NCBI RefSeq assembly: GCF_051859345.1
Contig: NZ_JBHYFV010000003.1
Location: 172,200 to 236,199 of the forward strand
DNA length: 64,000 nt
Origin: Marivita sp051859345
GTDB taxonomy: Bacteria; Pseudomonadota; Alphaproteobacteria; Rhodobacterales; Rhodobacteraceae
Reading direction: 5' to 3'
Shown here piece after piece: positions 15,262 to 24,236 of the stretch. The position numbers and the translations under genes are program-made. Each line of letters begins with the position of its first letter. Positions within the stretch are counted from its first letter, which is position 1. The notes beneath the pieces were generated by a model that had not been told where the DNA came from, searched no databases, and saw only the letters and a program-made list of their open reading frames with translations.

Positions 15262-16194
15262 TCAGAGTTTCGCCTCGATCGCCTGCCAGATGGTTGCAGC
15301 GACGTTGATGCCGTCGAACCGCTCAAGTTCCTGAATGCCGGTGGGCGACGTCACGTTGATTTCAGTCAGGTAGTCCCCGATCACGTCGATCCCCACAAAC
15401 ACCTGGCCTTTCTCCTTCAGCAACGGCCCGATCCGCGCGCAGATTTCCAGATCACGCGCGCTCAACCCGATCTTTTCGGGCCGACCGCCCACATGCATGT
15501 TCGACCGCGTCTCACCTTCCGCCGGCACCCGGTTGATCGCGCCAACCGGGTCGCCATCCACAAGGATCACCCGCTTGTCGCCCGCAGACACGTCCGGCAG
15601 GAATTTCTGTACAATCAACGGCTCCCGCGAAAACCCGGTAAACAGCTCGTGCAACGAGGTCAGGTTGCGGTCCCGTGCATCCAGCCGGAACACCCCCGCC
15701 CCGCCATTGCCGTAGAGCGGCTTAAGAATGATATCCCCGTGGCGCGCCTTGAACGCCTTGATCGTCTCCAGATCACGCGCGATCATCGTCGGCGGTGTCA
15801 AATCCGGAAAATCCAGCACCAACAGCTTTTCCGGGTAATTGCGCACCCAGAATGGATCATTCACCACCAAAGCCTTGCCCTTCAGCCGGTCCAGCAGATG
15901 CGTCGACGTGATGTAATGCATGTCAAACGGCGGATCCTGCCGCAGCCAGACCACATCGAAATCCGCCAGATCGACCTGCTCAAAAGGCCCCAGCGCCACA
16001 TGATCGCCCTGCACCCGCTGCACCGTAAAGCTCTGCCCGACCGCGAGAATGCGCCCTTCGTCATAAGCCAGCTTGTCCGGGCTGTAGAAGAAAAGCTCAT
16101 GCCCGCGCGCCTGCGCCTCTTCGGCCAGTCGAAAACTGCTGTCAGCGTTGATATTGACCGATTGAATCGGATCCATCTGAAACGCGATTTTCAT
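15262..16194 (-). CDS. gshB: glutathione synthetase
   Basis: ATP-grasp enzyme joining gamma-glutamylcysteine and glycine to glutathione. The 310 residues start MKIAFQMDPIQSVNINADSS as in other GshB proteins. ATP-grasp elements are clear: DIILKPLYGNGGAGVFRL (glycine-rich loop), EPLIVQKFLPDV, GDKRVILVDGDPVGAINRVP and the metal-binding FVGIDVIGDYLTEINVTSPTG. It lies downstream of yraN on the same strand after a 66-base gap. Two glutathione transferases occur in the same window, so the cell clearly uses glutathione. Confidence 0.97.
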   Translation of the reverse strand: MKIAFQMDPIQSVNINADSSFRLAEEAQARGHELFFYSPDKLAYDEGRILAVGQSFTVQRVQGDHVALGPFEQVDLADFDVVWLRQDPPFDMHYITSTHLLDRLKGKALVVNDPFWVRNYPEKLLVLDFPDLTPPTMIARDLETIKAFKARHGDIILKPLYGNGGAGVFRLDARDRNLTSLHELFTGFSREPLIVQKFLPDVSAGDKRVILVDGDPVGAINRVPAEGETRSNMHVGGRPEKIGLSARDLEICARIGPLLKEKGQVFVGIDVIGDYLTEINVTSPTGIQELERFDGINVAATIWQAIEAKL

Positions 16195-16260
16195 GTGCTG
16201 CCCCCTGAAAACTCTGCCTTCCTAATGGCCCAAGCCATTGGGGCACGCAAGGTCAGGCAA

Positions 16261-16656
16261 TCACAAGGCCAAGCTGGCATTCGGGATGATGTCGATCACC
16301 CCCTGGGCATCCACCAAGGCCACATCGAGGCGCGCATCGGTCAGGCTTCCGTTCGGGCAGGACCCAAGATAATCTTCGGCGCTTTGCAGAATCCGTGCCA
16401 ATTGGCGCGGTGTCACGCGTTGTACCGCCTGGGCATGGGTTCGGCTTTTCTTGACCTCGACAAAGACCACCGTGTCACCTTCTGACAGGATCAGATCAAT
16501 TTCCCCACACCGCCCGCGCCACCGCGTTTCGCGCAGGATGGCACCTTGATCGCGGTAATGCCGTTCCACCGCCTGTTCGGCACTCAGCCCGGCATGGTAA
16601 TTGGTGCGCCGGGCATCCCCGACGCGGTCGCGGTCATTTCGAAAATCAAACGGCAT
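16261..16656 (-). CDS. YraN family (UPF0102) endonuclease-like protein
   Basis: 131-residue protein with a PD-(D/E)XK-type fold. RWRGRCGEIDLILSEGDTVVFVEVKKSR contains the characteristic GEIDLI and FVEVK catalytic-like motifs of the YraN/UPF0102 family, whose exact substrate is unknown. It follows rsmI on the minus strand after 52 bases; a yraN-rsmI pair is common in proteobacteria. The N terminus is about ten residues longer than the domain. The cellular role is not established, though a Holliday-junction or DNA-uptake link has been suggested from context in some species. Confidence 0.92.
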   Translation of the reverse strand: MPFDFRNDRDRVGDARRTNYHAGLSAEQAVERHYRDQGAILRETRWRGRCGEIDLILSEGDTVVFVEVKKSRTHAQAVQRVTPRQLARILQSAEDYLGSCPNGSLTDARLDVALVDAQGVIDIIPNASLAL

Positions 16657-16708
16657 CCATCGCCCCTTCCAGAATCACCCTGGCCAGACTCACCCTGAAC
16701 CAAACCAT

Positions 16709-17566
16709 CTAATTTTCGCCTAACGCCATCGCCCTTTGATACGCATCCCGCCGGGACACACCAAATGTCTGGGCCACTTCGCTCGCCGCATCCTTGACCG
16801 AAAGTCGCGTCAGGGCATCCTGCAACGCGGCGTCCAGCGTGGCCTGATCCGTCTGCACACCCGCCCCGCGATCAATCAGGACAACGATCTCTCCCTTGGG
16901 CGTCTCGTCGCTGTACTTCTTTGATAAGTCCGACAAACCCCCCGCACAACGCTCTTCAAACTTCTTGGTTAACTCCCGACAGACCACCGCATCCCGGTCC
17001 GCGCCCAGCACCTCTGCCGCATCCCGCAGCATTGCCCCCAGCCGCTTGGGCGATTCATAAAAGATCAGCGTGGCAGGCACCGCAACAAACTCCGCCAGCG
17101 CCTTCTTGCGCTTGCCAGAGCTGTTGGGCAGGAACCCCGCAAACAGGAACCGGTCCGACGGCAATCCCGACAGGGTCAGCGCCGCCACCGCCGCCGTTGC
17201 CCCCGGTGCCGTGGTGCAGGCATGGCCCGCCTCCAGCGCCGCGCGCATCAAATCGAACCCCGGATCGGAAATCAGCGGCGTTCCCGCCTCTGACGCATAA
17301 ACCACCGACTGCCCCGCCTCCAAAGCCGCCATCAACCGGGGCCGCGCCCGGTCGCCATTATGGTCGTGATAGGCCACCAGCGGACGGTCGCCGACGGGGA
17401 CGCCATGAATATCCATCAACCGCCGCAAGGACCGCGTGTCCTCTGCAGCCAGCACATCCGCCGCTGCCAGAAGGTCCAGCGCGCGCAGTGTGATGTCGCG
17501 CGCATTGCCCAGCGGCGTCGCCACCAGATACAACCCCGGCGCGATATCGCGTGTCTGCCAATTCAT
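16709..17566 (-). CDS. rsmI: 16S rRNA (cytidine(1402)-2'-O)-methyltransferase
   Basis: SAM-dependent tetrapyrrole-methylase-fold enzyme that methylates the ribose of C1402 in the decoding centre. Motifs: GLYLVATPLGNARDITLRAL at the start, VLAAEDTRSLRRLMDIHG, LVAYHDHN, YASEAGTPLISDPGFDLMRA and FAGFLPNSSGKRKKAL. Length 285 is normal. It is divergent from the LppC lipoprotein gene across 89 bases, an arrangement (rsmI/yraN opposite lppC) widespread in proteobacteria. Confidence 0.96.
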   Translation of the reverse strand: MNWQTRDIAPGLYLVATPLGNARDITLRALDLLAAADVLAAEDTRSLRRLMDIHGVPVGDRPLVAYHDHNGDRARPRLMAALEAGQSVVYASEAGTPLISDPGFDLMRAALEAGHACTTAPGATAAVAALTLSGLPSDRFLFAGFLPNSSGKRKKALAEFVAVPATLIFYESPKRLGAMLRDAAEVLGADRDAVVCRELTKKFEERCAGGLSDLSKKYSDETPKGEIVVLIDRGAGVQTDQATLDAALQDALTRLSVKDAASEVAQTFGVSRRDAYQRAMALGEN

Positions 17567-17655
17567 GTCTGGACCCGCCTTTCGCGTTGTCTATGATCGC
17601 CCCCATTCAACAAACCGTGCGCGACGTCTCGGCGCACGAAAAGGGAGTGCGTTTT

Positions 17656-18837
17656 ATGTTGGCCGTTTTGTCCACCCCCCGCAAGCTGTTGCGCAAAGCC
17701 GTGGCGATTGCCGCTTTCATGGGTCTGACCGCCTGTGATCCAAGCATGACGGCGTTGCCCGGAGCGGGGTCCGGACCCAGCGTGAACGCAAACGCACCGA
17801 TCCCCGTTGCCCTGCTGATTCCGCGCAGCGACAGCGGTGCAGGTGGCGTGGCTTCCAGCCTTGAAAACGCCGCGCGCCTTGCCTTGGCCTCGCTGGACGG
17901 TGTTCAGATCGACCTGCGCGTCTACGACACCGGAGGCAACGCCCAGCGCGCTGCGGTGCAGGCCGAAACCGCTGTGGCCGAAGGCGCAAAGATCATCCTC
18001 GGACCGCTCTTTGGGGAAGCCGCCAACGCCGCCGGTGTGGCCGTTGCCGACAATGGCGTAAACGTGCTCAGCTTCTCGAACAACCCAAGCATTGCAGGCG
18101 GAAACGTCTTTATCCTGGGCCCGACCTTCCGCAACACAGCCGACCGCTTGCTGCGCTACGCCTCCCGTCAGGGCAGAACATCCGTCGTGATCGTGCATCC
18201 GCAAAACGTCGAGGGTGAATTCGGCAAATCCGCGATTCAACTGGCGGCAAGCCAGAATGGTGTCCGCGTGGCAGGTGTCGAATCCTTTGCGTTTTCTCAA
18301 GAGGGCGTCGCTTCGGCCGTGCCGCGAATCCGCAGCAGACTTGACTCCACGGGTGCGGATTCGGTCTTTCTGACCTCGAACGCTGCCGGCGCATTGCCGA
18401 CGCTGCTGCAACTGATGCCCGAAGCCGGAATCAGCCCATCAGCCACGCAATACATGGGCCTGGCCCGTTGGGATGTGCCCGCACAGATCCTGTCGATGCC
18501 CGGCGCCCAGGGCGGTTACTTCACCCTGCCCGACCCGGCCGCAAAAGCCGCCTTCGAAAGTCGCTACACCGCGCAGTTCGGACAGGCGCCACACCCGCTC
18601 GCCGGTCTTGCATTTGACGGTATCGCCGCCATCGGCGCTCTGGTACGACAGGGCCGTTCGGACGCGCTCAGCGTCCGGGCGCTGACACAAAGCTCGGGCT
18701 TTCAGGGGGCCAACGGCGTCTTCCGAATCCGCCCGGACGGAACCAATGAACGCGGCCTCGCAATCGCGACCGTGCGCAACAACCAGGTGACCATCCTTGA
18801 CCCAGCCCCATCCGGCTTCGGCGGCGCAGGCTTCTAA
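17656..18837 (+). CDS. LppC-family lipoprotein, penicillin-binding protein activator
   Basis: Outer-membrane lipoprotein of the LppC/LpoA family with a periplasmic-binding-protein type 1 fold; in gammaproteobacteria LpoA activates PBP1A. I chose the ATG at 17656 (AAGGGAG 8 bases upstream), which starts a lipoprotein signal peptide ending in LTAC (lipid-modified cysteine at residue 28). The mature part begins with a low-complexity linker and then IPVALLIPRSDSGAGGVASSLENAARLAL, typical of this fold. Length 393 matches alphaproteobacterial members, which lack the extra N-terminal TPR domain of E. coli LpoA. The stop lies inside the putative start region of glnD. Confidence 0.9.
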   Translation: MLAVLSTPRKLLRKAVAIAAFMGLTACDPSMTALPGAGSGPSVNANAPIPVALLIPRSDSGAGGVASSLENAARLALASLDGVQIDLRVYDTGGNAQRAAVQAETAVAEGAKIILGPLFGEAANAAGVAVADNGVNVLSFSNNPSIAGGNVFILGPTFRNTADRLLRYASRQGRTSVVIVHPQNVEGEFGKSAIQLAASQNGVRVAGVESFAFSQEGVASAVPRIRSRLDSTGADSVFLTSNAAGALPTLLQLMPEAGISPSATQYMGLARWDVPAQILSMPGAQGGYFTLPDPAAKAAFESRYTAQFGQAPHPLAGLAFDGIAAIGALVRQGRSDALSVRALTQSSGFQGANGVFRIRPDGTNERGLAIATVRNNQVTILDPAPSGFGGAGF

Positions 18838-21607
18838 GTCCTTGACCAAGTCCACCGCGTCGGACGCCCCCGTGGTGTCCGACACGTTTTCCGATGTCCT
18901 GGATGTCCCGTCACTGCGCGACACTCTGTGGCAAGCCGTCGGGGCTTCTACCGATGAACGCACAGTCCGCGCGGCGACGGTCACGGTTCTCAAGGACGCG
19001 CAGGCATCTGGCCGCGCCGCGATCTCGGCCCGTCTGGACGCACAGCCCAGGAACGCGCTGCCTGTCACAACCGGGTACACATGGCTGACCGATCAACTGG
19101 TTGGCCTGACCTTCGAAATTGTCACCGAACGCATCCACCGCAACCCCAACCCGACCGAAGGTGAACGCATGGCGGTGCTGGCCGTGGGGGGATATGGCCG
19201 CGGTGAAATGGCCCCGTTTTCGGATGTCGACCTGCTGTTTCTGACACCCTACAAGATCACCGCATGGGCCGAGAGCGTGATCGAATCCATGCTCTACATC
19301 CTGTGGGATCTGAAGCTGAAGGTCGGTCATTCCTCGCGCACCGTCAAAGACTGCCTGCGCCTCGGAGCCGAGGATTTCACCATCCGCACGGCGATGCTCG
19401 AACATCGCTTTCTGGTCGGTCATGAACCGCTGGCCGATGACCTTGACGGCAAACTCTGGAAAACACTCTTTCGCGGCACCGAGGTTGAATTCGTCGAAGC
19501 CAAGCTTGCCGAACGCGATGCGCGTCACGTCAAGCAGGGCCAACGCTACATGGTCGAACCCAACGTAAAAGAAGGCAAGGGCGGGCTGCGTGACCTGCAA
19601 TCGCTGTTCTGGATCGCAAAATATATCCACCACACCGACGATCTGGGCAAACTGGTGCGCGCCGGCGTCTTCCAGCCCGAGGAGTTTGACACCTTCGTCA
19701 AAGCCGAAAACTTCCTCTGGGCGGTGCGCTGCCATCTGCACCTCGCCTCGGGTCGCGCTACCGAACAGCTTACCTTCGACATGCAGGTCGAAGTGGCCGA
19801 CCGCATGGGCTATGTCGACAAGGGCGGGCGTCGCGGTGTCGAGATCTTCATGCAGGACTTCTTCCGTCACGCCACCTCTGTCGGCGATCTGACCCGTATC
19901 TTCCTGACCTCGCTGGAAGCCTCGCAACAAAAGGAACCGCCGCTTCTGATGCGGCTTCTGAAACGCGCGCCCAAGATCAAGGACGGTTACGAAGTGGTCA
20001 ACGGCCGTCTCGGCATCGTCGACAACGCGGCGTTCCTTGCGGACAAGATCAACCTGCTGCGCATCTTCGAAGAGGCGCTGCGCACCGGCCTTCTGATCCA
20101 TGCCGACGCCATGCGCCTGATCAGCGCCAACCTGCACCTGATCGACACCGACATGCGCAACACCAAAGAGGCCCAGCGCATCTTTCTCGACCTCCTGCTC
20201 AAACACGGCAACCCGGAACGCGCCCTGCGCCGCATGAACGAACTTGGCGTACTGTCCGCCTTCATCCCCGAATTCGAACCGATCGTGGCGATGATGCAGT
20301 TCAACATGTACCACCACTACACGGTGGACGAACACACCATCCAATGCATCTGGCACCTGAGCGAGATCGAGAACGGCAACCTTGTCGAAGAACTCCCGGT
20401 CGCCAGCTCCATCCTCAAACACGGCGTCAACCGCAAGGTGCTCTATGTGGCGCTGCTGCTGCACGACATCGGCAAGGGCCGGGACGAGGATCACTCCATC
20501 CTCGGTGCCAAGATCGCCCGCAAGGTCGCGCCTCAGCTCGGCCTCAACAAACAGGAATGCGCCACCGTCGAATGGCTGGTGCGCTATCACCTGCTGATGT
20601 CCGACATGGCCCAGAAACGCGACATCGCCGACCCCCGCACCGTGCGCGATTTCGCCAAGGCGGTGCAGACCCGCGAACGGCTCGACCTGCTTTGTGTGCT
20701 CACCGTCTGCGACATCCGCGGCGTCGGGCCCGGCACCTGGAACAACTGGAAGGCCGTCCTCATCCGCGCGCTCTACCGCCAGACCCGCCGCGGACTCGAG
20801 GACGGGATGGAGGCGCTCAACCGCGAGAACCGCGGCGCCGAGGCCAAGAAAGCGCTGCGCGCCGCCCTCGCCGATTGGGACGCACGCGACCTGCGCATCG
20901 AAACCGGCCGCCACTACCCGCCCTATTGGCAGGGCCTGCACATCACGGCGCACAAGGTCTTTGCCAAGCTGCTGCGCGATATCGGCGATGACGAGATTCG
21001 CATCGACATCCACCCTGACGAAGACCGCGATGCAACCCGGGTCTGCTTCGCCCTGTCCGATCACCCCGGCATCTTTTCCCGGCTCGCCGGTGCCCTGGCG
21101 CTGGTCGGGGCGAACGTGGTCGATGCCCGGACCTTTACGTCGAAAGACGGCTTTGCCACAGCCGCCTTCTGGATTCAGGACGGCGATGGATCGCCCTACG
21201 AAGACGTCCGCATCCCGCGCCTGCGCGACACCATCTCCAAGACTCTGCGCGGAGACGTTGTCCCCCGCGAGGCGATGAAACCGCGCGACAAGATCAAGAA
21301 ACGCGAACGTGCCTTCAAGGTGCCCACCTCGATCACCTTCGACAACGAAGGGTCCGAAATCTACACCATCATCGAAGTCGACACACGCGACCGCCCCGGC
21401 CTGCTGTTCGATCTGACTCGGACGCTCGCCAACGCCAATGTCTACATCGCGTCCGCCGTGATCGCGACATATGGCGAACAGGTGGTCGATACCTTCTACG
21501 TCAAGGACATGTTCGGCCTGAAGTTCCATTCCCAAAGCAAGCAGAAGGCCCTTGAGACCAAACTGCGCAGCGCAATTTCTGAAGGGGCGGCACGGGCAAA
21601 AGAATGA
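18797..21607 (+). CDS. glnD: bifunctional PII uridylyltransferase / uridylyl-removing enzyme
   Basis: Nitrogen sensor that uridylylates PII under low glutamine and removes UMP under high glutamine. Domains in order: nucleotidyltransferase with GGYGRGEMAPFSDVDLLFL near residues 125-145, the GlnD PII-linker region, an HD domain (LLLHDIGKGRDEDHSILGAK), and two ACT domains (CFALSDHPGIFSRLAGALAL and VDTRDRPGLLFDLTRTLANA). The TTG at 18797 gives 936 residues and overlaps lppC by 41 bases; a TTG at 18842, just after the lppC stop, would give 921. Neither has a strong ribosome site, so the start is open. Family is certain. Confidence 0.95.
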   Translation: MTQPHPASAAQASKSLTKSTASDAPVVSDTFSDVLDVPSLRDTLWQAVGASTDERTVRAATVTVLKDAQASGRAAISARLDAQPRNALPVTTGYTWLTDQLVGLTFEIVTERIHRNPNPTEGERMAVLAVGGYGRGEMAPFSDVDLLFLTPYKITAWAESVIESMLYILWDLKLKVGHSSRTVKDCLRLGAEDFTIRTAMLEHRFLVGHEPLADDLDGKLWKTLFRGTEVEFVEAKLAERDARHVKQGQRYMVEPNVKEGKGGLRDLQSLFWIAKYIHHTDDLGKLVRAGVFQPEEFDTFVKAENFLWAVRCHLHLASGRATEQLTFDMQVEVADRMGYVDKGGRRGVEIFMQDFFRHATSVGDLTRIFLTSLEASQQKEPPLLMRLLKRAPKIKDGYEVVNGRLGIVDNAAFLADKINLLRIFEEALRTGLLIHADAMRLISANLHLIDTDMRNTKEAQRIFLDLLLKHGNPERALRRMNELGVLSAFIPEFEPIVAMMQFNMYHHYTVDEHTIQCIWHLSEIENGNLVEELPVASSILKHGVNRKVLYVALLLHDIGKGRDEDHSILGAKIARKVAPQLGLNKQECATVEWLVRYHLLMSDMAQKRDIADPRTVRDFAKAVQTRERLDLLCVLTVCDIRGVGPGTWNNWKAVLIRALYRQTRRGLEDGMEALNRENRGAEAKKALRAALADWDARDLRIETGRHYPPYWQGLHITAHKVFAKLLRDIGDDEIRIDIHPDEDRDATRVCFALSDHPGIFSRLAGALALVGANVVDARTFTSKDGFATAAFWIQDGDGSPYEDVRIPRLRDTISKTLRGDVVPREAMKPRDKIKKRERAFKVPTSITFDNEGSEIYTIIEVDTRDRPGLLFDLTRTLANANVYIASAVIATYGEQVVDTFYVKDMFGLKFHSQSKQKALETKLRSAISEGAARAKE

Positions 21608-21639
21608 CCCAGGCCCCGGTCCAGCACTAGGAGACCCGC

Positions 21640-23529
21640 ATGCAATTCGCCTATACCGGCAATAATTCGTATTTCCTTGAACAGTCGCTTTTTGATCTCG
21701 ATGGCGCGTTGAGCGTCGATATCACTTCGGTCACGCCGACCGAGATCGTGTTCAGCCACACCCAATTCACCGAAGCGGGCGTCTCTGTGACGCTCAACGG
21801 TGCCGGTTTCGCGGCAAGCCCGCTTGGTTTTATCACCACCGGGCAAATCACCTCGATCGAATTCAATGGGCTTGGCATTCGTCAGGGCACCATCACCAAT
21901 ATCAACTGGAGCGCCCAAGCCTTTCAATCCGCGTTGTTCGATATCGACGAAACCGGCGACTTCACCGCGATAGCCGCCCTGTTCAACAGCGCCGGCCCCA
22001 TCACGATCGACGCCAGTGACGCCCGCAGCGGCTTTGATCAGGAAATCGCCTGGGAACCGTTTCTGCCCCTGCTATCACAGCCAATCACGGTCATCGGCTC
22101 TCCCTTCGATGACAGTGTCTCGGGCGGCTCCGGCGACGATATCATCGACACGCGCAACAATGGCGAAGACGGAGATCGCATCTCGGGAAGCGAAGGGGAT
22201 GACACCATCTTCTTTGACCTGCCCCAAGGGTCGTCGGCAGCGGGGTACATCCTTGACTACGACCAGATCAGCGCACCCGTGATCTTCGATGTCGATGGCA
22301 CAGCCAACACCGGGAGCATCTCGGGCACCGGCTTTAGCGACACTCTGGAAAACGTGAATGTTGCGCTTGGGCGTTATCTTGGCCTGGAAGGCACGGCTGG
22401 CGCAGACAGCTATGATATCCGTCTCGACACCGGTCAGGTCCTGTCTCTGATCGGGGGACCGGGGGCTGACAGCTATGTGATCGAGGCGGATGGAGCGATC
22501 CCCATTCTGGATTTCCTTTTCGGCGACGCAACCTCGGGTCTCGATCTTGATTTCGCAACGGGAACCATAGCCGATGACGGCTTCGGCTTTGCCGAAACCC
22601 TCGACCTCACCGGCACGCCATTCAGAACGATCCTGTTTGCCACCGACAACAACGACCGCGTCAGCGATGGTGCAGGCAACCAGTTCGTTCGCTTCTATGA
22701 CGGTGATGATGTCTTTCTGGCCACCAACACCGGCGCAGACAGCGTTGATGGCGGCAATGGCACCGATACGGTCAGGTTCGATACCATGGCACAGGGACAG
22801 GCTACGCTCACCTTCGAAAGTGGCGTCAGCACCCTGGTTGATCGCAGCAATCCAGTCGGCAGCACCGCCCTGCTCAACGTCGAAGCCATCGAGACCCAGG
22901 GCGGCGTTCAGATCGAGTTGAACAAACATGACGGGATCAGCCTGATCTCTGCTGAAAACCTGACCACCCTGACCGAACTTTACATCGCCTATTTCAACCG
23001 CGCCGCCGATGCGCTTGGCCTGTCGTTCTGGGCCACCGCCTTTCAGAAGAACGGATTTTCCTTCGAGGACATCGCCGACCTCTTCTTCACCCAGCCGGAA
23101 ACCGTCGCGCTTTACTCTGATGTCAGCGACGGGGATTTTGTTCAGGCGGTCTACAACAATGTGCTTGGCCGCGATGCCGATCAGGCCGGGTTCGACTTCT
23201 GGACCGGGCAACTGGCCACCGGCAACATCACCGAAAGCGGTTTCATCCTTGATCTTCTTGCGGGCGCACGTGCAGCCACTGGATCGCCCGCTGATGTCGC
23301 CTATATCGAAGCCAAGACCGATATCGGCCTCTATTACGCGGTGATTCAGGGGCAGAACAATATCACTGAGGCCAACGATGTCATGGCAGCCTTCAACGGC
23401 ACCGAAAGCAGCCTCGCGGCCGCACAATCGCTTGCGGATACGGCGCTGTCGGCGGCACAAAGCAGCGATACGGAATTGCTGATGCCTGTCATCGGCGTTG
23501 TCGAAACCCCTTTTGCGGATATTGTCTAG
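21640..23529 (+). CDS. RTX-type calcium-binding protein with C-terminal DUF4214 domain
   Basis: 629-residue, acidic, probably secreted protein. No Sec signal is present, as expected for type I secretion. Nonapeptide RTX repeats are sparse but clear (GSPFDDSVSGGSGDDIIDTR, SGSEGDDTIFF, DSVDGGNGTDTV). Residues about 440-545 form a DUF4214 domain, with the repeated pattern YIAYFNRAADALGLSFW and YNNVLGRDADQAGFDFWTGQ. DUF4214 domains are often attached to RTX surface proteins. AGGAGA lies upstream of the ATG. It follows glnD by 32 bases but is unlikely to share its role. No type I export genes are in the window. Confidence 0.9.
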   Translation: MQFAYTGNNSYFLEQSLFDLDGALSVDITSVTPTEIVFSHTQFTEAGVSVTLNGAGFAASPLGFITTGQITSIEFNGLGIRQGTITNINWSAQAFQSALFDIDETGDFTAIAALFNSAGPITIDASDARSGFDQEIAWEPFLPLLSQPITVIGSPFDDSVSGGSGDDIIDTRNNGEDGDRISGSEGDDTIFFDLPQGSSAAGYILDYDQISAPVIFDVDGTANTGSISGTGFSDTLENVNVALGRYLGLEGTAGADSYDIRLDTGQVLSLIGGPGADSYVIEADGAIPILDFLFGDATSGLDLDFATGTIADDGFGFAETLDLTGTPFRTILFATDNNDRVSDGAGNQFVRFYDGDDVFLATNTGADSVDGGNGTDTVRFDTMAQGQATLTFESGVSTLVDRSNPVGSTALLNVEAIETQGGVQIELNKHDGISLISAENLTTLTELYIAYFNRAADALGLSFWATAFQKNGFSFEDIADLFFTQPETVALYSDVSDGDFVQAVYNNVLGRDADQAGFDFWTGQLATGNITESGFILDLLAGARAATGSPADVAYIEAKTDIGLYYAVIQGQNNITEANDVMAAFNGTESSLAAAQSLADTALSAAQSSDTELLMPVIGVVETPFADIV

Positions 23530-23648
23530 GATCCGACACAACACGCCCCAGCACGCCAACCACAGAAATCCGCACATAATCCTGAACGGCCGTGTTGCGC
23601 CGGTGGGACGGGTGGACGGGCTTGCCCGAAGGGTCTGCCGAGCCGTCA

Positions 23649-24062
23649 TCAGATGGAGAGCCTGCCGGTCGCGTCATGCCCAGCCATGTCTGTCACCGCC
23701 TCGCGCAGCCGCGGTTTGTCCTGCGTCTTCAGATCACGGTGCTTATCGCGGTATTTGCGATCCGCGCGCGTGGCCTCGAACAGCGCGTGCGCTTCGGCGA
23801 TGGGCACAATCCCCGCCACAGACCGCCCCCGGCGCAAGATGGCGTATTGGACACTGTGAAAATTCACCTGTTCCAGCACCAACCGCAGGTTGCTGCGCAG
23901 CCAGTCAGTGCTGATCTCCTCCAGCGAAGAGGATTTGTAACTGTACAAAAGGCAGTCCCCCGACAATCGCGTCAGACCAATTTGCTGTCGAAAGGTTGAG
24001 AAATCGTAACCCCACGACGCCGTTTCTTCCGAATGCAGACTTGTACGGAAACTCCGTACCAT
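23649..24062 (-). CDS. orphan Phd/YefM-like antitoxin-domain protein
   Basis: The middle of this frame, EISTDWLRSNLRLVLEQVNF followed by YAILRRGRSVAGIVPIAEAHALFEA, matches the prevent-host-death (Phd/YefM) fold: an amphipathic helix, then a strand with ILRRGR, then a hydrophobic strand ending in VPI. A charged tail follows. The ATG at 24062 gives 137 residues, but the first 45 do not look like the family and cover an inverted repeat. A later start, for example the TTG near 23950 or a codon next to GGAGGAG at about 23915, may be the real one. No toxin gene is adjacent: the neighbours are murJ (divergent) and the RTX gene (convergent). It may be a stand-alone transcription factor. Confidence 0.6.
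   Translation of the reverse strand: MVRSFRTSLHSEETASWGYDFSTFRQQIGLTRLSGDCLLYSYKSSSLEEISTDWLRSNLRLVLEQVNFHSVQYAILRRGRSVAGIVPIAEAHALFEATRADRKYRDKHRDLKTQDKPRLREAVTDMAGHDATGRLSI
23935..23948. promoter_or_regulatory. inverted repeat TTGTA-N4-TACAA in the Phd-like gene
   Basis: TTGTAACTGTACAA lies directly upstream of the conserved part of the Phd-like frame and contains a GTAC core like the sites at 24043-24175. It could be an operator if translation starts further downstream. Confidence 0.35.
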
Positions 24063-24175
24063 TCCCCCGTCCGAACCGTACAGTTCGACCCGACCCGCCC
24101 GCCAAATCGTTAAAACCCGCCGGATTCCCCTCGAATCCCCCGTTGAACCGTACGGATCCGCCTCACCAACCGTAC
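24043..24175. promoter_or_regulatory. cluster of GTACGG/CCGTAC sites between the Phd-like gene and murJ
   Basis: A perfect inverted repeat GTACGGAAACTCCGTAC (24043-24059) is followed by three direct copies of AACCGTAC at 24074-24081, 24146-24153 and 24168-24175. The cluster fills the divergent promoter region of the Phd-like gene and murJ. Such spacing suggests a regulator with several half-sites; the Phd-like protein itself is an obvious candidate. The binding factor is unknown. Confidence 0.5.
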
Positions 24176-24236
24176 AACAGGTACTTTTCGCCGGACGATT
24201 TCTGCTCTACCCGTCTTTCACGCGCAAGGAGCCCGC

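Noticed and set aside
18911..21535. Very long minus-strand open frame opposite glnD
   Set aside because: GC-rich codon bias creates long antisense frames; this one shows no domain and glnD on the other strand is complete.
22075..23649. Long minus-strand open frame opposite the RTX gene
   Set aside because: No recognisable domain and no ribosome site; the RTX/DUF4214 frame explains the region.
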